NCBI GenBank assembly: GCA_036635835.1
Contig: JAVWPP010000013.1
Location: forward strand, 1-28,194
Direction of reading: 5' to 3'
DNA from: JAVWPP01 sp036635835
GTDB lineage: Bacteria; Bacillota; Clostridia; TANB77; CAG-465
Length of the DNA: 28,194 bases
Shown: in pieces, positions 25,584 to 28,194 of the stretch
Position numbering within the stretch: position 1 is the first letter of the stretch
Layout of the letters: the number at the start of each line of letters is the position of its first letter
Position numbers and translations under genes: made by a program
Notes under the pieces: model-generated
Databases searched by the model: none
Told to the model about the DNA's origin: nothing
Seen by the model: the letters and a program-made list of their open reading frames with translations, nothing else

Positions 25584-25633
25584 AATATAATAATTGAAGT
25601 CATCCGCTTCAATTATTATATTTTATTTTTTTG
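25584..25633 (+). terminator. Strong intrinsic terminator of the XRE gene
   Basis: A perfect 16-bp stem (25584-25599 with 25607-25622) around loop TCATCCG is followed by TTATTTTTTT. It begins right after the regulator's stop and closes the island on this side. Confidence 0.9.
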
Positions 25634-25678
25634 CTCGAATTATGTCGACGAGTTTATCCTATATTTTATATTTACCTA

Positions 25679-25707
25679 TTGACTATTTCAGCATAATATA
25701 TTAGAAT
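25679..25707 (+). promoter_or_regulatory. Possible upstream promoter of the Clp gene
   Basis: TTGACT (25679-25684) and TAGAAT (25702-25707) are separated by 17 bases. It would give a leader of about 135 bases to the Clp ATPase. It is weaker than the promoter at 25795 and may be chance. The rest of 25634-25794 shows no gene. Confidence 0.35.
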
Positions 25708-25794
25708 ACTTAGGAACTCATGTTTGAATAAAAAATATATAGACTGTAACTTACAATAGACACTAAAAGGTCATACATATATATGGTTTCATCA

Positions 25795-25823
25795 TTGAAA
25801 AAAAAGACAGTTTGTGGTATAAT
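25795..25823 (+). promoter_or_regulatory. Promoter of the ClpE-like gene
   Basis: TTGAAA (25795-25800) and TATAAT (25818-25823) are separated by 17 bases, with TG one base before the -10. The GGAGGT ribosome binding site at 25835-25840 lies nine bases before the ATG at 25850. No CtsR or CIRCE operator was found around it. Confidence 0.8.
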
Positions 25824-25849
25824 ACAAATGGTATGGAGGTACAAATAAG

Positions 25850-28156
25850 ATGTTATGTTCAATATGTAAGAAAAATGCCGCAGTTATTTTTGTAAATAAA
25901 ATAGATAAGAAGGCTCCTGCAGAAGAAAAAGGAGAACCTTTAGCTTTATGTACAGAATGTGCGCAAAAACAAGGTATAGATCCTGCGGCTGCAATGATGT
26001 CGCAATTAAATAAATTCTCACCTGATGAGATGCAAAATATGTCTAAGCAATTTGAAGAAATGCTTGGTTCTATGGGAATGAATGTAGATAGCATGATGGA
26101 TCCTTCAGATCTATTTAACTCAGATAACAATTTTGCAGATTTTGATGATGAAGATGATGATGAAGATGAAGAAGATATTTCTCCAGAATCTATGATGGGG
26201 AAAATCACTAAAACTAAAACTAAAAAAGATAAAAAGAAAAAGAAGTTAAAACATTTAGAACAGTTTGGTCTTAATTTAACAGAGCAAGCTAGAAAAAATG
26301 AACTAGATAAAGTTATTGGAAGAGAAAATGAACTTTCTAGAGTTATACAAATACTAAACAGAAGAAAGAAAAATAACCCTGCTTTAATTGGAGAACCTGG
26401 AGTTGGTAAAACAGCAATAACTGCTGCTCTTGCTCAAGCTATTGTGGCTAAAAAAGTTCCACAAAAACTATTAGATAAAGAAGTTTACCAAATAGATATG
26501 GCTTCTATATTTGCAGGTACACAGTTTAGAGGACAGTTTGAAGCTAGAATGAAAGGTTTAATAGATGAATGCAGATCTGCAGGAAATATTATATTAGTTC
26601 TAGATGAATTACATACTCTAGTTGGAGGTTCTGATCATGATAACACATTAAATGCTGCTAATATTTTAAAACCAGCACTTGCTAATGGAGATATACAAAT
26701 GATTGGTACTACTACTCTTAAAGAATATAGAAAGCATATAGAAAAAGATAGCGCTTTAGAAAGAAGATTTCAGCAAGTTATTATAGATGCGCCTTCTAAA
26801 GAAGATTCAGTTAAGATAATATGCGGAATTAAAAAATATTATGAAGATTACCATAGCGTGCAAATATCTAATAGCATAGTTGAAGAAGCAGTTGTGCTTG
26901 CAGATAAATACGTTCATGATAGATTCCTTCCAGATAAAGCTATAGATCTTTTAGATGAAGCTTGTTCTAAGGTTAATCTTGCTAATGTTACATTAAGCGA
27001 AATTCAAAAATTAGAGAATAAACTAAATCAAATAACTAATGAAAGAGAAATCGCTGTTGAAGATGCAAGTGTTGAAGCTTATGAAAAAGCAGCAGTGCTT
27101 AAGTCTGAAGAATGTGCAATGGAAGAAAAATTAAACAAGTTAAAAAAGAAACTTAAAAAACCTTCTTTAGATTCTGATGATTTAGCTGGAGTTATAGAGC
27201 TTTGGACTAAGATACCTATTAGCAGAATTAAAGCTAAAGAAAGTGAAAAGATTTTAAATATTGAATCTTCTCTATCTAGTAAAATAGTTGGTCAAGAACA
27301 AGCATTGAAATCCGTTTCACAGTGTATAATTAGAAAAAGAGCAAATTTGAAAAACGTATGTAGACCACCTTCATTTATATTTGTAGGACCTACAGGTGTT
27401 GGTAAAACAGAACTTGTTAAACGTTTATCTTATGAGCTTTTCGATAGAAAAGATGCTATTATTAAACTAGATATGTCAGAATACATGGAGTCTCATAGTG
27501 TTTCAAAATTAATTGGTTCTCCTCCTGGATATGTTGGATACGATGAAGCAGGCCAATTAACTGAAAAAATTCGTAGAAATCCATATTCTATAGTGCTTTT
27601 TGATGAAATAGAAAAAGCTCATCCTAGCATTACTAATATGCTTCTTCAAATACTTGATGAAGGTGTATTAACAGATGCACAAGGAAAAAGCGTTTCATTT
27701 AAACACTGTATCATAATATTAACATCTAACCTTGGAACTAATTTTAAAAATGAAGGTTATGGTTTTGGAAATGCGGAAAATGATCATGCACTACTAGAAA
27801 CAAAAGTTGTATCTAGTTTAAAAGAATTTTTTGCACCAGAATTTTTAAATAGATTAGATGAAATAATTGTATTTAATAAACTATCTCATGATAGTATGTT
27901 ACAAATAGTTAATCTAATGTTAGATGAATTTTCAGCTGAAGTAAAATCTAAAAATATTACTGTATACTTTACAAATGCAGTTAAAGAATTTATAATTGAA
28001 AAAGGTTTTGATCCTAAATTTGGAGCTAGACCTCTAAGACGTGCTATTGAAAGAAATATAGAAGATGTTTTAGCTGTTAAATTTATAAAAGGTGAATTAA
28101 AATCTAATCATTGTTATACTGTAGATTATTTAGATAATACTGTAGTAGTTAATTAA
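25850..28156 (+). CDS. clpE: Clp ATPase with N-terminal zinc finger, ClpE-like
   Basis: This 768-aa Hsp100 unfoldase has a four-cysteine zinc finger at its N-terminus (C3, C6, C34, C37) in place of the Clp_N repeat, which is the mark of ClpE. A Met/Asp-rich linker and a strongly acidic then Lys-rich stretch (about 97-135) follow. The first AAA+ domain has Walker A GEPGVGKT (181-188) and LVLDELHTLVG. A short coiled middle region comes next, then the second AAA+ domain with GPTGVGKT, LFDEIEKAHP and LNRLDEI. YGFG before the second-domain sensor fits the (I/L/V/Y)GF loop that docks ClpP, so it probably feeds a ClpP protease. It stands alone with its own promoter and terminator. ClpC-type naming is possible in some annotations. 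Confidence 0.88.
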   Translation: MLCSICKKNAAVIFVNKIDKKAPAEEKGEPLALCTECAQKQGIDPAAAMMSQLNKFSPDEMQNMSKQFEEMLGSMGMNVDSMMDPSDLFNSDNNFADFDDEDDDEDEEDISPESMMGKITKTKTKKDKKKKKLKHLEQFGLNLTEQARKNELDKVIGRENELSRVIQILNRRKKNNPALIGEPGVGKTAITAALAQAIVAKKVPQKLLDKEVYQIDMASIFAGTQFRGQFEARMKGLIDECRSAGNIILVLDELHTLVGGSDHDNTLNAANILKPALANGDIQMIGTTTLKEYRKHIEKDSALERRFQQVIIDAPSKEDSVKIICGIKKYYEDYHSVQISNSIVEEAVVLADKYVHDRFLPDKAIDLLDEACSKVNLANVTLSEIQKLENKLNQITNEREIAVEDASVEAYEKAAVLKSEECAMEEKLNKLKKKLKKPSLDSDDLAGVIELWTKIPISRIKAKESEKILNIESSLSSKIVGQEQALKSVSQCIIRKRANLKNVCRPPSFIFVGPTGVGKTELVKRLSYELFDRKDAIIKLDMSEYMESHSVSKLIGSPPGYVGYDEAGQLTEKIRRNPYSIVLFDEIEKAHPSITNMLLQILDEGVLTDAQGKSVSFKHCIIILTSNLGTNFKNEGYGFGNAENDHALLETKVVSSLKEFFAPEFLNRLDEIIVFNKLSHDSMLQIVNLMLDEFSAEVKSKNITVYFTNAVKEFIIEKGFDPKFGARPLRRAIERNIEDVLAVKFIKGELKSNHCYTVDYLDNTVVVN

Positions 28157-28158
28157 AC

Positions 28159-28189
28159 AAAAAAGCTGCCTAATATAGGTAGCTTTTTT
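28159..28189 (+). terminator. Intrinsic terminator of the ClpE-like gene
   Basis: AAAAAAGCTGCCT and AGGTAGCTTTTTT pair with one G-T pair around loop AATAT, ending in six T residues. It starts three bases after the stop codon. Confidence 0.85.
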
Positions 28190-28194
28190 GCGTG

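Noticed and set aside
25741..25800. CtsR operator before the Clp gene (an AGGTCAT motif is present)
   Set aside because: No second half-site of the direct repeat follows at the right spacing. No CIRCE palindrome is present either.
25792..26208. Minus-strand open frame opposite the start of the Clp gene
   Set aside because: It is serine-rich antisense of the acidic linker and zinc-finger coding region, with no ribosome binding site.
1..28194. tRNA, rRNA, riboswitch, CRISPR array or insertion sequence
   Set aside because: No cloverleaf, conserved rRNA stretch, regularly spaced repeat or transposase was seen on either strand. Every intergenic stretch is under 300 bases.

Overview
The window comes from a low-GC, AT-rich Gram-positive bacterium, most likely an uncultured member of the Clostridia. 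The evidence is AGGAGG-type ribosome binding sites, near-consensus TTGACA/TATAAT promoters, AddB with an iron-sulfur nuclease domain, ScpB, a ClpE-like unfoldase and standard stop-codon use. A run of exactly 100 N at 6752-6851 marks a scaffold gap, so this is draft or metagenome-derived sequence. I could run no searches; assignments rest on motifs read in the translations.

Left part (1-11958), mostly minus strand, is ordinary chromosome with some odd genes. It holds a membrane-anchored protein of unknown function, a GroEL-like protein that appears to lack the apical domain and key ATPase residues, the replicative polymerase DnaE, and a small plus-strand coiled-coil protein. A 460-aa helical protein facing that small gene is interrupted by the gap. 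An scpB-addB operon follows; the usual partners scpA and addA are not in the window.

Middle part (about 12.15-25.64 kb) is a compact anti-phage island. Seven tightly packed minus-strand genes read from about 25.17 kb down to 13.47 kb. The first four form a phosphorothioate-modification module of the Ssp type: SspD (PAPS-reductase/DndC-like, here with zinc ribbons and a ferredoxin-like tail), SspB (DUF4007), SspC (large P-loop ATPase) and SspA (cysteine desulfurase). The last three look like a restriction/effector module: an SF2 helicase, a GHKL (MutL/Hsp90-like) ATPase and a single-HKD phospholipase-D-type nuclease. An HNH nuclease gene follows with its own perfect consensus promoter. A divergent XRE-family regulator sits at the operon head. 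The operon promoter (TTGACA-N17-TATACT) carries a perfect 12-bp palindrome in its spacer and a perfect 12+12 inverted repeat across the -10/start region, which suggests direct repression.

Right part (25.85-28.16 kb) returns to housekeeping genes: a plus-strand ClpE-like Clp ATPase with a zinc-finger N-terminus, a strong promoter and a terminator.

The working model is that SspA mobilises sulfur from cysteine, and SspD with SspB and SspC inserts it into the DNA backbone. The helicase, GHKL ATPase, PLD nuclease and perhaps the HNH protein would then act against unmodified or wrongly modified invading DNA. No gene-free stretch exceeds 300 bases. No tRNA, rRNA, CRISPR array, insertion sequence or clear attachment site was seen.
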